A DNA stretch of 64,000 bases from Myrica gale (taxonomy: Eukaryota > Streptophyta > Magnoliopsida > Fagales > Myricaceae). Of the stretch, positions 37,691 to 50,755 are shown piece after piece (the first letter of the stretch is position 1; each line of letters begins with the position of its first letter). Location: contig OZ005610.1 in the NCBI GenBank assembly GCA_963930655.1, positions 4,903,001-4,967,000 on the forward strand. The letters run 5' to 3'. The notes under the pieces are model-generated. The model was not told where the DNA came from. It saw only the letters and a program-made list of their open reading frames with translations, and did not search any database. The position numbers were made by a program, and so were the translations under genes.

Positions 37691-37972
37691 AAGCAATTCA
37701 CCATATAGTTGGTAATCCTATTTTCTTTCTTGTGAGGTGGAAAATGTGAGTCCCCAGAATAAAGGAACCCCATAAATCTGTGGTCGGTACTCTGATAATA
37801 TCACTGGAACCCAGAGGGAAATTAGAAAAGCTGAATTAAGCACCAAGTGATCTCCATCAAGGAACAAAAGAGAGCACCATACCAGAATCGCAATAACAGG
37901 CTTTCCATAGGACGACCATGCCTAAACTGACATATAGACCATTCTCGTTTTCCAGCCAGTCTCCAACATTAC

Positions 37973-38274
37973 CTGCAAAATGTAAAGCTAACAATATGAT
38001 TGATCATTGACATAAATACTAATTTATCCTTTCGACAGGATTAGAATTATTCCTTGATGACCGGGCATCTCTATAACTGACAAACTCCTCCGATAAAGTT
38101 AAAAAGACAAAAGTTTTCCTTCTCCATATTCTAGAATCTAGCACTTGCAGATTGACCTAGCAATAAGAAAGCAGCAGCACTAAGCCATCTTCAAACTATC
38201 AAAGTCCTTCAAACGATCACCTATCATTCAAGACGAAAAACACATGCATCCAAGTAATTAAATGTAGCAATTAC
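37973..38274 (-). other. Predicted intron in the MBD8-like 3' UTR
   Basis: Donor GAG/GTAATTGC at 38274 and acceptor TTTTGCAG ending at 37973 fit plant consensus. The junction would fall 51 nt after the stop codon at 38327-38329. Not supported by transcript data. Confidence 0.4.
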
Positions 38275-38326
38275 CTCAGGCTCATTCTTGATAGGAAGGT
38301 GAATATATGAGAAGCAAATGCAGAAG

Positions 38327-41300
38327 TCAGAGGACACTTTGCCCAGAAAACTTGGCATTGCAGGTTGCACACATAAAACCTACTGAACCTGATTGCATTC
38401 CAGAGTTGACAGATTCTAGATAAAATTCTTTTGTGCACCAGACACACACAGTCCTGACCTGATGCCTGCTTGCTAACTGTGGCAACAAAGGCAAAGCTTC
38501 CTTTTCAAGCCCATAAGAGGAATCAAACCCTTGCTCCATCTCTGCATCATATGACAGCCCCTTTGATTCCTCTGGTTGACAGCTTTCCTCTGATGTCAGG
38601 AAATTGTATTCTAAATTTCCAGTGCTAATTGACCTCAGCTCTTCCAAACCTGATTTGCTGTCAAATCTCTTGTTAGCTCTGAAAATCTTGTCACCGCCCT
38701 GTACAGTAAATTAGAAGGTAGCATGTGATGATTGCTTTCTAACAATGCTAACAAAACACAACAGAACCTGTTCAGCCTTTAACGGTACAGGGAATGTTAA
38801 TAAGTGACACTAAAGCTTTACCACCAAGAAAGAGGAAATAGTAAGAATTCGTTCTTGGTCTGAGCGTATATATGCATATAGATATCTGTTTGTGTATGGG
38901 TATGGAGTGGCAACATGCAATAAAAGGTTGCACGGAATCAGTCATATGCTTGATGTAGAACAGAGATCCACCAAAACTTCGAAGGTTAAAATATGCTTTT
39001 CGTCCTCAACATTTCTAAGAGATGTAACTGCACCCCTAAGATTCCGATTGAGTCAGTTCAGTCCATACTTTTTGGAAGTCAATTCCTCTATGACTACACA
39101 GATGTTAGATCAACTAACAGAAGATGTCACATCTCGACAAGCACGATGAGATAGAATAGAACACAACAATGACGTGGCTACTAACACAACAAAACATCTC
39201 GTGGCAAATGTCGTAATCAACTCGCATCACCAGATGGCTTATTCTGAAACCAACCATTATATTTCTCATGCGAGTCTCCACTTGCATCTCGAAAGTATAA
39301 AAAATGGCATAGTCGACTGCAAGAAACACAAGCTGAAATCACTGGAACTGATGAGATTGGGAAGATTGAGGATCAATTACGCTCGTGCGGCACCTCACTC
39401 TTACCTCTCTCTTAAATTGAAGATGAGGTTGCGGATTTACTGTAAAGGAGAAAATTGATCCGGGACAGCGTGTGAGTATATTGGTGGCACTAGAGGTGAT
39501 CAGTGAGTCTGTGATGGCAGCAGTAACCCTTGAGGTCAATGGCAACATCTACTCTTTCCTTTTTCATCTCTTTTTATTGGTCCTTATACGGGTGTCAGTT
39601 CAAGGTTAAATGAAATCATGTTTTTTTTCCCTTGTTAAGGAGGTTACATGGCAAATGACAAGACTCTTCTTTGGCATATCCCACCTCATTGTTGGTTATA
39701 TTCTAAGTCATCATATTGGTCACCATGTCCAAAATTGTTTAGGTAGATGAAGTTCTAACTAATTGACACTATCAGATTCCTGGGACGCCATTGAAATCTA
39801 TCAGAAACTTTGAAGACCTAAAGCAGACATTTCAACCTACATTTGAATGGGAAAAAGAAAAGCTGAAAAGTGAATGACAGTTATTAAGGCATGTGTAATC
39901 CCATGGCATCTGCATAGCTTATGCAGGACAAATAAAAAGGGAAAAAACGGAACTTACAGAGTTGAAAACATTAAGGTGTTTAATTTCATCAAGTACCAGA
40001 AACACCTGAAGCAATCGCTACCAACTAAGGTACCTTCAAAAACATATTTTGCTTCATACCTTGCTTGATGTCTCATCGAAGTTCGGAAAACAGCCAGATG
40101 ATTGCACAAGTGGAGATGAAGTATTGGCTAAACCATTCCGCTTGATGCTTTGCTCTTTTGTTCTCCACATTAGCTCTGATGTGACATCCTCATTTGATTG
40201 AGCATGATTTCCCAAAGCAGTCATTGACCCACCATCCCTTGGCTTTTCCACGTCTTCTGGACAGGCCTGCTCCCATGCAATGTTCACAGATATCCTATTC
40301 AACCTATTTTCAACTTGCTCAAAAGCAGATGAGCAAGGAAAGCTGTTTTCAGAACCTCTTTCACGCTTAAGCTGCATCCCTGAGCTACAAACACCAGTTA
40401 CCGTATTATCAGTGGAAAATGTTTGCTTGTCCCCAGAAAGAACAAGGGAACAACCTTCAAAATTTTGTCCCCTTGTAGTGCTCGCCACATCTGCACCTAA
40501 TCCTGCCTGGGTGCCAAAAGCAAGGAATTCTTCTGTGTTCCAAGAGCTCTTAACTTTCTTATTTTCGGCCTCCTCTATTGAGCTAAAGGAAACTTTTTTC
40601 ACATTATTTATATTATCACAGTGATCTTCAAAACCAGACTGTTTAAATAAGCCAATATCAGACAAACCTGTCACCAGTTTAAGCCCCTCCACTGGACTAT
40701 TGCAGATGTTACTTTGCAAAACACATCTATGCTCATCCGCAGATGAAACAAGTAAAGAGCCTCTGAAACGTCTTTCCTGCTCACTGCAAGCAGTAGTACC
40801 TGCCTCTACTTCGGTTTCATTTGTGGCGAAAAAAACATTTATTTCATTATTGTTACAGTTTCTGACATCGTCAAGACGAAGTCCCTCTACCGCACCAGTT
40901 GAAACCTCACTCATATTATTGTCAAAACCGGATATCTGCTTACTAACAGATGGAACAAATTCATGGGCTTGAAATGATTTTCCCGGAAAGGATCCCTCCA
41001 TTGTAAAACAGGAATTCTGATTTGAATTATTTTCAAGTACATATTGCTTATTCCAAGATGAAAGAAGCAAAGAGTTTCCTGCACTCCCTTCTTTCTTCCT
41101 ACTGGTCCCACCTTTGTCACCTTGTGAAGCATTATTGCTTCCAGAACCAGATGTCAACATACTATTCCCAGGCATAGTAACTACATCAAACCTAGGATCC
41201 ACCAATGTGCTAGTACATATATGGTCCACATTATCTCTGATGACAAAGGTTTTCTCATCAGTAGATCTTTCTTCACTACCAAATTCCGTACTGCATTGCT

Positions 41301-44300
41301 GCTTGGCATCAGCACAAACATCCTTAAGCCCACTGTCAAGACTGCCAAAACCATATACTAACTCATTGTTCTCAAATGCAAAACCACCATCAACCTTCAT
41401 ATCTTCCGCTGTGCCACTAAAAGATTTATCCTCACCATCTTCACCACTACATGATTTATGCATACCATTCAAAGAAAGCAAACCACTTTCAGACCCAATC
41501 TCAAGCTTCTGCTCCTCCACTGATGGGAAAAATTCCGAGATCACATTGTTCTGAACAACAAAAGTCCTTTCGTTTCCAGGTCGATCAATCAACCAGCTCT
41601 CCGAACTTCTACTTTCTGCAACACAGCTATTAGTTTCAAAGAAGTTGAGGATGTTTGTTCCACCAGAAAATTCACAAATGCTTATATTCTCCTTATTATA
41701 AGCAGTTTCATTTTCAGAACGAAGCTTACATCTATTGCCAACAAAGCCAACAGCATCTACCTTTCCGAAGTTATCATCATTGATGTTACAAATTCTATCC
41801 CGATCATCACTAAGTTTCTCATCTAAAGCCTGGCCATCTCTGTCTTGACGATCCACATTACCACAAGTTTTGACGACACTATCTGCTTTTTTCATACCAC
41901 GAGAACGACAAGAACTCAACTCATCACTGGGTTCAACAACAAAAGTTTCTCCCCTGTAAACTCCAATTAATTCATGAATCTTTGAGGTTGATGGCAAAAT
42001 TCCAGTCAGACAAGGGTCAACACTCTTCTGCATGCTTATTAATCCTCCTGAAGCCTCAACACTTTTCACATAGCTCCTCATGTGGATGCCAATATGGCCA
42101 TGGCAATGATGGCTCTCCTCAAGTACTTCATCGTAGAGCTGGAATTCATACTTTCCATCTTTAATTACTACACCATCACAGGTAGATGTAAGGCATTTAC
42201 ACATATTTGCAGTATTACTGTGAGATGATACCAGGTGGTGCACTAAATCATTCTTCTCTTCGAATACCCTGGTACATTTGTGGCAGTTTAAGATTTTCCC
42301 TGTTTCAACCCCTGAAGTCCCCGACTTTAAGGTGTCCTGATTCGCATAATCAGTTAAAGTAGAAATCCTGGGTAGTGGCAAACAGCTAAAAAGGCCCTCA
42401 TCATTCTTTCCATCTTCAAGGTTAAGACCAGCATCCTGTTGCAAACCTTGTAAATAAAAATATAATGACATAAAATTGGTAAGATGATGATCCTAGACAC
42501 TGACTTACATCTCCAAAACCCGTTTTACTGGCCAACTGAAAACTGTCGTCAGCATGACCAGATCTTGGTTGGGTTGTATCTTGGATCCGAAAAGAGGAGC
42601 ACAGGTATGAAGAAACTTCCTTGCACGACACAAACTGCCGTCCATTAGGGCTGGATTCCGAGTTAGGGGAGATTGTGTAAGAACATTACAACAATTAAAC
42701 CTAAGAATGCACAAATAAGCACCACAACCAATTAAAGTATATTTACACTGTTCAAGTCCGCAAAATAGAACATGAACAATCTCTACAGATCTAAAAAATG
42801 CAAAGTTCACAGTCACCATAAGGCATACGAAACAACAATTTATGGCAAGATTGACACTACAGCTTTCCAAAAATCCATCCATGTGAAGGACGAGACTAGC
42901 CCTTGTAAAGTGTTCTTCACAATGTTTGCTCTCACATTAGCGAATACCAATAAATAATAAACAAGAACCCTTGTCTTCGCAATTTTTTTTTACATTTTTC
43001 AGTTAAAAATCTAGTACTCCTCAGGAGGTTCAACAGCCCATCTATGTGGCATGAGAAACATATGAATTTATCAATGTTTGCTCTCACATTAGCTAATACC
43101 AATAATTAATCAACAATAACCTTTGTCTTTGCACTTTTTTTTTACATTTTTCAGTTAAAAAAACTAGTACTCCTTAGTAGGTTCAACAGCCCATCAAAAA
43201 ATGCAATTTCAAAGTTCAAACTGCTAAGCACATCCGCATTACTAAAGATTAGATGAATAAAAAAGAGAAATTCGTAGGGTGCGAAAAGTCATCATAAAAA
43301 CCTTATGTATCGGCGGCAATGCAACCATACACGGTCGGCTCTCTTCTTGACAGAAAGCATAAGTTTCCACCCTTTGGGTAACGCGTGGCCAAAGTCGCTA
43401 GCCAGGACAATCCTCTTTTTCCTGCTCTTGCTCCACCACTCACCACTCAGTCCAGTCAAAAACCCTAACAACTCCGCCTTGGTCTGCAACCCCTCCGTCC
43501 TCCTCTTCAACTCTTCGCCATACGGATCCTCCACATTCCCCAGCGCAGCGACGTCCACCATTTCCCCTTTCTCGCTCACCATTACCATTTCCTTCTCTTC
43601 CACATTCTTATCCACCAGAGCCATCTCTCGCTCGGACTGACGGCCCTGGATAGCTTGAGTCTCGTTCTTGCGCGGGCGCCCCCGCTTTCGCTTCTGCTCC
43701 CCCTCACCGAGGGCGACGTTAACTAGAATTCTTGGCTCAGCTTTACTTTCCGCCTTTCGCTCAGTGATGCAATTATCATGCTTCCGAGGGCGGCCCCGCT
43801 TCCGCTTCTCCTCTCCACCACCACCACCACTAAGCACAACTTCAATCGGAACATCTTGCATGCCCGCAATAAACGAATCGGGCAGGGGCTCCTCGAAATC
43901 GACACGGACAGAAAATAGGTCATCATGGTATTGGTCGGCAATGGCGGGAGTTTCCGCGGCGAAGAGTTGTTTGAGAAGGGAAATGATTTGGGAGTTCTCT
44001 TCGTCGAGGGGTTCGGGAATATGGCGGGGAATGGGGGAAAAAGACGAACGAATGGGGTTGGGGGTAGTGGTATGGGTGGAGGGGGAATGGGGTTTGCGCG
44101 GGGTGAGGCGGAGCCTGGAGTAGGTCTGTTTTCGGCTTCCAGCAGACTCGTTAAAGACGGAACGATCGATTTTGGGGATCAAAACGTCGTCGTTGTCGTT
44201 GGAGTAGGTGGAGGAGGAAGAGGAGGAATAGAGGGAGAGGGAGTAGAGGTCGGACTGAGACAGGAGGCGGAGGTCGATGAGAGGGAGGGCTTCGAGGCGG

Positions 44301-44335
44301 AGGTGCTCCACGACGGTGACGGAAGCGGAGGCCAT
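38327..44335 (-). CDS. MBD8: MBD8-like methyl-CpG-binding-domain protein with AT-hooks and zinc fingers
   Basis: A nuclear DNA-binding protein. Exons in transcript order are 44335-43302, 42650-42509, 42435-40060 and 38698-38327, all in phase, giving 1307 aa. Two AT-hooks (KRKRGRPRK at about 177-185 and 215-223) bind the minor groove of AT-rich DNA. The MBD spans about 311-365 across the first junction: ALPKGWKLMLSVKKRADRVW then SPNGRQFVSCKEVSSYL. A C2H2 finger follows (CHKC at 443-446, His459 and His464). Exon 3 is otherwise long, acidic and low in recognisable domains. The C-terminus has paired CxxC motifs (CVWC and CATC), a probable C4 finger. Arabidopsis MBD8 is shorter (about 520 aa from memory), so the long central region is the main difference. 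Methyl-CpG binding by plant MBD8 is doubtful. Confidence 0.9.
42921..43194. repeat. Tandem duplication (152-bp period) in MBD8-like intron 1
   Basis: Copies starting at 42921 and 43073 share AATGTTTGCTCTCACATTAG, TTTTTACATTTTTCAGTTAA, ACTAGTACTCCT or TCTAGTACTCCT, and GGTTCAACAGCCCATC, in order, with few differences. Confidence 0.9.
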
Positions 44336-45992
44336 GACATTGGTCGCGTGCCCCAGAGAGAGAGAGAGAGAAGGTGCAACTATCTGTTGAAGAATCGAAC
44401 AGACGGGGGTGAGTGGACCGGTAATGCAATTAGATGGGGCGAGTTCGTTCTAGGGAGTCAGGGGTGATTGATACGTGTCTGCTGACGAGAGATATAAGTT
44501 CGTTTCTTTGCCCAAAATTTTGTATCATAAATTTCTAACAAAATAAATATATCTTAAAATTTTTAATATTTAAACATATATTTTAAATTTTTTACAAATT
44601 TTAATAAACAGTATTATTTGTTTGTTAAAATTTTTAAAAAATATTTTTAAATTTTTAAAATATTTATTTTATTAAAATTTATAAAAAAAAAACATAATGT
44701 ATATATATAAAAATTAAAAAATTAAAAAAATATTTAATTTGTTCGAATTATTGAATCTCTAAATTATTGGTTAAACTGACGTGTCCTTAAACATATAAAA
44801 TATTTTCAAAATTTTAAGAATATTCTAAAAATCTAGAAGCTATTCGGTTTGGGTGTATTTTGAAATTTTTTTATGTTTTAAAAATTTTTAGGTGATGTTA
44901 ACTTTATTGGTATGCGTGTTTTAATTATTTTTATGTAGTGTTAAGAATAATGTTTAGTTGTAGAATATTTTATATTTTGAGAATTCAAAAAAATCCCGAA
45001 GATTTTTATATACTAAACAGCCTCCTAGTAAACAAAGGTTACCGGCTGCACGTGGCTTGGTCGGATCTTTCTCTTTACTCATTTAAGATTACGCAAATGA
45101 TGTTCACGAACTAAAATTTCAGCTCTAACGTTTTATTATTATTATTAAAAAAAATTCCCTTCACTTTTTTACATATTATAATAAATTTTTTTACTTTTTT
45201 CACATTTGTTTATAAATTTTTTATTTTTTTCAACAATTTTTATATCTAAAATTATCAGTAAAAAATATTATATATATATATATATATATATAAAATAACC
45301 CAATTTTCGGACCCGATTAGCATAGTGTTTGTCTACCCTACAATTTTAACAAAATTTTACTAAAATTTTAACATCTTTACTTTTTCATTCTCTCTCCTTA
45401 CTTTTTCTCTTACTTTTTCACTTTTTTACTTACTTTTTCATTCTCTCTCCTTACTTTTTCTCTAACTTTTTCACTTTTTCATTCTCTCTCTTCAACCTTT
45501 TTACCAACTCCTACAATTTTACTAAAATTTTAACATCACAAACACCACCTAGATTAGAGCTTTCGGTCAACTCTGGTCAGTGGGCACTAACAATGACAAG
45601 TATCTTCCGTTAAAGCCTCATTACCTCAACCCAGCCCACTTAGACAAAAGATCAAATAAAAAAACAATTCTGAAAATTTTGAATTACAAAAGTTTTTTTT
45701 TTGTTTCAGCAATCATTATTTTTTGTATCCTCTGTTTTTTGTTTTGGTGTTTGTAAAGGTGATGGAACCTGTAAAAATGATGTTTAGAGATAGAAAATTT
45801 AGGAAATATGTTTAGTGAAAAAAAAAATCTTGACTCAAATTATTCATACGTTTTTGTGTATTCTTTAAACGAAAATGAAATTAATGATAAAAATATAAAT
45901 TTTATTGGAGATCGGAAAATAAAAACAATACAATCATGTTTGGATAAAAAAAAAAATCTTCTAAGATCAGAAAAAACAACCAGAGCGGTTAA

Positions 45993-46230
45993 GACTATAT
46001 TTGGTTTAGATCTCAAAACAGTTTTTGTGTTTGTGTTTTTTTGGAAGTAGTGTAGATTCTCTTGGGATTAGTTAAAAGTTGTTGAAATTTGTAAAAAAAA
46101 TTATTAAAATTGATGAAAAGGTATTTGAATTGATTAAAAAAAATTTGACATCGGTGAAAATGTATTGGAATTGATAAAAAATGAGTGAAAAATTTTTAAT
46201 TTTTTTTTGAAATTTTAAACAAATATAGTC
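45993..46230. mobile_element. Harbinger-type MITE
   Basis: Ends are exact inverted repeats GACTATATTTG and CAAATATAGTC, flanked by TAA at 45990-45992 and 46231-46233, a 3-bp target duplication typical of Harbinger elements. The 238-bp interior is AT-rich and noncoding. Confidence 0.7.
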
Positions 46231-49200
46231 TAAAACTCCTGTATTTTTTTTCCTATAAGGCCGTACCAAAGCTTGTTAAGTTCGAAGTTCCTCGTGGACC
46301 GTGGCCATCTCTAGTTGGGCTAGAAAATGCGTCCCATGGTTTAGACTTTTGAATGGGACTGCGAAAGACTTCGACCCCAGTCCAACTCTCTACGCCCCAA
46401 ACCGCCGCTATGGTGTCTAAAAGGCAAGGAGAAGCGAAAAGGTATTAGGCCTCCGCCTTCAGCCCAGTCGAAGGTACGCTTCCACTTGCGCTCGTTGAAT
46501 GGACCGCACAAATTTGGTATAGCGTCAACAAGAGACGTATCCATGAACAGTAAGATGACAAAGGTACACAGTACATCATCTGTGCTTCCTCGACCATCAC
46601 TCGAAAAATCTAAACTTTTGATCACTTTCGTCGACCTACTTCATGGCTTAAAATGAACGCACGTGGCTACTCTTATTTTGCATTGCGAGTCCCATTTGCT
46701 CGTTGTCGATACTTTTTCTTTATATATTTGTCTATTCGCAGGGCCACTACAAATTAATGGTGTCAAAAACTTGACGCTTCAGTATATCGCTTTACGTGAC
46801 CACTTATCGGGAACTCCAATTAGCTCGAATCCTATTGGATTTAGACCAACAAAAATTTTGGCTTGTATTTTTGTATCCACCGAGACCCAAACAATTATTT
46901 CCCTTATTCCTTATCTTCTCGTTTTTTTTCCCTCTTTTTTGCAGTTTCACCATTCACCAGGGTTAATGCTAGCATGCATGATTTATATTCCCTGTATTTC
47001 TTGTCATTAATGAGAGATGAAGATAATTCTATGTGATCCTCTGTATTTCTTTGATTTTAAAAGAGAGATAAATATAATTAACAGAAATGCATGTTTCGTG
47101 TTTAAAAGTTTGGAGCTCACACCAAGCGTCACATAGATAAACTATTCATGTGCAGTAATTAATAAGGTGGAAAAGATATTTTAGAGGGGAAGTCAAGCAA
47201 ATAATGGAATTAAAAAAAAAAACAAGTAGCCAGAGGTGACTCCGTTCTCCATGCTTCTTCTTGTTGATATGAAAAGGAGGCGAGCGTGCAGGTTGAGCAA
47301 GGAACAGGCAACAATATATAATGGAGTCAAAAAACGAAAGCAGCCATGGCGGATGCTATTCTACATGCTTGTAACATTATGGAATATTTTCAAGCAAATG
47401 CGAGCAGAACATGGGAATATTATGTAGACGCTCAGACAAATGAAATATATTCCATTCTGTACCGCTTTCAACTAGGGCGGCCGGTCCTGGTCTGTACCGA
47501 CGTCGACATGTAGAACAGTGCTCAAGCTAGCCTTAAACAAAGCTGTAAGACCTTTTTGTGCGTTTTGAAACCTTAATATAATAAGCAACGAAATTCGAAA
47601 TACACTTTGCGCAGAAATAAATGAGCAAAAAAGTCGGGTAATTGCCGACACGGAACAATCGAGAATCACCACATCGGACTTTTTAAAGCAATTTCTGTGT
47701 GCCAATTACAAATAAACAGCTATTCTTCACGACGTGCTGCGAATATAAAAAACAAAGACTTTCGCGACGGGGATCATTATTTCGATTTTCTAAGCTATCC
47801 TGTCGGGGATTTGTATCGACTTTTTCTCTTTGGTTTTTGCATATCAGTTGCGAGTTTTTCTTTGTACAAGTTACCACCTTGCGTATATTCACACTCCTCT
47901 AGTTAACAAAATTTAAAATTAATATCTACTGAACTGATCTGTTTAGAGGGAGGTGGCCAAAACAATTCTGTAAACCCACACAGACATTTCAAGTGATTGG
48001 CATTTAGTGATTGACATTTCAAAATAATATATCACCTTACGTATATTGAAGAATTCTTTCTAATTATAGGCATTTAAAGGGATGGGACTCCGTGGGAGGC
48101 TAGTTAGTTATTATAGATCATATAAACTGATAGATTAAACCAATCACGGTAGAACTGATTCTACTTTATGCTTGGGGAGTTCACGCCCGAGGAAGGTTTT
48201 AGCTTAGAATGGGAAGAGTACGGAAAATATAGGCTGGATAATGGATAGTCGTCGTTATGAAGTCTAAATCATTTGGATATAACAAATCAATCAATAATGA
48301 GTGTTAGATTCTACAATGGACCCCACTCCAAGGTCGACATTACAGATAATCCGGAGATAGTACTCTGATGTAATTGCCCAAATATTTGTGTCCAAACAAA
48401 AAAATTTCAAATAATTATGTCCTTAATATGCGACGGTAGAAATCCAAATCACATAGCTGTCGATCCTTTGATCCCTTAATTATCCACTTTATGCGATTGT
48501 AAAATGCAATGCACCTAGGTTCATTTGGACACTTTGTTTTTAACAAAATAATTAATACAAATCTTATTTTAAATTTGACCATGTATGTGAAAGATTGGAC
48601 CTTGGATGGACATATAAGAGTTCCGAATCGAATCTCTTTTCTTTATAAAGAAGATCTTATTTTTGTCTCTAGCTTCGCTGTTGAATGTGCTATGAGATTA
48701 TGTTCCCTAGGCGGATCCGTATGAGAGAACTAATCCTACAACGATGAGTTTGAATGAAGGTTCTTTTTTCCTCATACCCGCTCCCCTTTTCCAATTAGGC
48801 TTTGTGCCACGCCACTTCGGAGAGTGAAACGAAGGAAAAGCCTTATAGGTCATCCTATTTCGGTGCATGGTCAGGATCTCGTACACTTTTCATCTACGAA
48901 AATCAACCACACGAAGAACACGTGGATGTAAAATGTCTCAAAAATAAAAGAAATGGTGTAAAGTATCACGTGAGTGTAAAGTGTAATTAATCATTTTTTA
49001 ATATCGGAGGCAAAATAAACAAGTGAACCATATGCAAAACCCTTGATTGAGCTTTCTGTTCGTTCATCTCTTTAAAATTCGTGTTTATACAATAGTTGAA
49101 GTATTGGAGGATGATAGATATGTTTGCATATTTGTTGTACTAGGATACATAATTATTTGATTGCTTGCACATGATTTTCTAGTTATAAAAAAATTTCACA

Positions 49201-49590
49201 ATATTTATCTACTTTAATTTTAAGCACGCAAGAACAATTAAAGAGTTAAGTAAATAACATACAAGGAACGAGAATGAAATAAATGAAAATGACACAACTT
49301 ATGGCATAAAAACCAAACATCTATATAAGAAAAATATAGAGTTGCTTATAGTTTATTTTGGAAATTTTGTCTTTTTATATTAGGTTCTATTTGATCGAGT
49401 ATTTGCAAAAAAACGTATAGTAAATTTCTAATTTACGTTTAAAAATTATAGATTTTTATCCCATACTTTTAGGCAAATAACCATTAATTTAAGGTAAATA
49501 GCCCGTGTTTCAAATTTAAATCTCGAACGGAACATATTTGATTTTTTATATTTATATACAATCGTAAAGTAAATTTCTCGAGAGTTTTTA

Positions 49591-49800
49591 GGCTATGTTT
49601 GTTAAGTTCTCAAAAAAATTTCAAAAACTTATCACTCATTTTTTTCATCAATTTCAATACATTTTCACCGATCTTAATAATGTTTTATAAATTTCAATAA
49701 ATTTTAACTAACTTTTTACTCTAAGAGAATCTATAATATTTCTAAAAAAACAAAAATTATTTTAAAAAACTAAACTAAATATTTCCTCTTTAGAAGAATA
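49591..49800. mobile_element. Inverted relative of the 45993 MITE
   Basis: Begins GGCTATGTTTGTTAAG and, read in reverse, shares long segments with the 45993 element, for example ATCGGTGAAAATGTATTG and ATTCTCTT with flanking sequence. Ends are less well kept. Confidence 0.6.
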
Positions 49801-50252
49801 TATATTTTAGAAGAGCCCCTAAACGCGGAAACCAAAGAATCTAGTGGGAACAATTTTCGAATCACGCTAGCTAACTAAAAAAAGGAACGACCTGAGCAGT
49901 CCTTTTCTAGAACTACTTTAGAACACATGGCGATTGGGACCGTTCTTTTTAGTTATATCCGTGCAGGCCTAAAGGCTAAAATCAATCAAACGGTGGGTAA
50001 TGCCGAGGCCCTAGAAAGGCCGGAAAGAATATGGCGGTGGTTAAAAATTCGAGTGCGTTGACAACAAATCAATGAATTGTTTTAACTTTAAACACAGCCG
50101 GCTTCTTTTGCAAAAAAAAAAAAAAACGATACATGTATCTCCTCGTTAGGTGGACGGTCAAGGATTCATCTCAATATCTTATTGTAAAAAGAAAAATTAT
50201 CATCGTGGGAGGTGAATAATTTTTTAAATTTAAATTTTACAGTTTAAAATTA

Positions 50253-50755
50253 GGCTTAATTGCACTTAGGATCCCTGAGGTACATAAAGGTTGCAAATGA
50301 GCCCCTTGAGGTGACATTTTCAACAAATAGACATTTGAGGTAAAGTTTAAGTAAAATCGAAGTCCCTCCGTCAATTTCTCGTCAGCCTCGTTAACAGTCA
50401 TTGCTAACAAGGCTTTAAAATCCACGTCAAAACGAATTATAAAACGTCATATGTCTAGTTAAAATATTCATGCCACATCTGTGCCAAGTGTCTGCCAGCT
50501 CACTGTGCCAAGTTAAAAAAGAAAAAAAAACTTAATGAGTGCAACGTCATTCTCCCCATTGCAAACACCTGGTGCAGATGTAGCGTGGATTTTAAAGCTC
50601 TAACAGCAATGACCGTTAACGGGACTAGCAAGAAATAGACGGATGAACCTCGATTTGACTAAAAATCTACCTCAATTGTCTATTTGTTGAAAACGTTACC
50701 TCATAGGCTCATTTGCAACTTTTGTATACCTCAAGGGCCTTGGTGCAATTAAGCC
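50253..50755. mobile_element. Mutator-like foldback MITE with 9-bp target duplication
   Basis: A 503-bp noncoding element whose two halves are imperfect inverted copies of roughly 200 bp: ends GGCTTAATTGCAC and GTGCAATTAAGCC, inner shared segments GTTGCAAATGAGCC and TTTCAACAAATAGACA. It is flanked by the perfect 9-bp direct repeat TTAAAATTA (50244-50252 and 50756-50764). Long terminal inverted repeats with a 9-bp duplication are the hallmark of Mutator-like elements. Confidence 0.85.

Larger units (their letters stand above)
44336..50243. other. Long AT-rich noncoding stretch with MITEs
   Basis: Contains the MBD8-like promoter, a dispersed repeat at about 44865-44985, a (TA)n run at about 45267-45292, a GTGTTTG-ended MITE-like block at about 45330-45550, and the MITE pair at 45993 and 49591. 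Small frames such as 46341-46625 (minus) and 48509-48724 (plus) show no family features. No gene can be supported. Confidence 0.45.

Noticed and set aside
40280..41633. Several plus-strand frames across the MBD8-like exon 3
   Set aside because: Antisense shadows of a 792-codon coding exon that is in phase with its neighbours.
43668..44467. Glycine- or arginine-rich plus-strand frames over MBD8-like exon 1
   Set aside because: GC-rich reverse complement of the AT-hook exon; no family features.
46341..46625. 94-codon minus-strand frame
   Set aside because: No recognisable family, no splice or promoter context; treated as chance.
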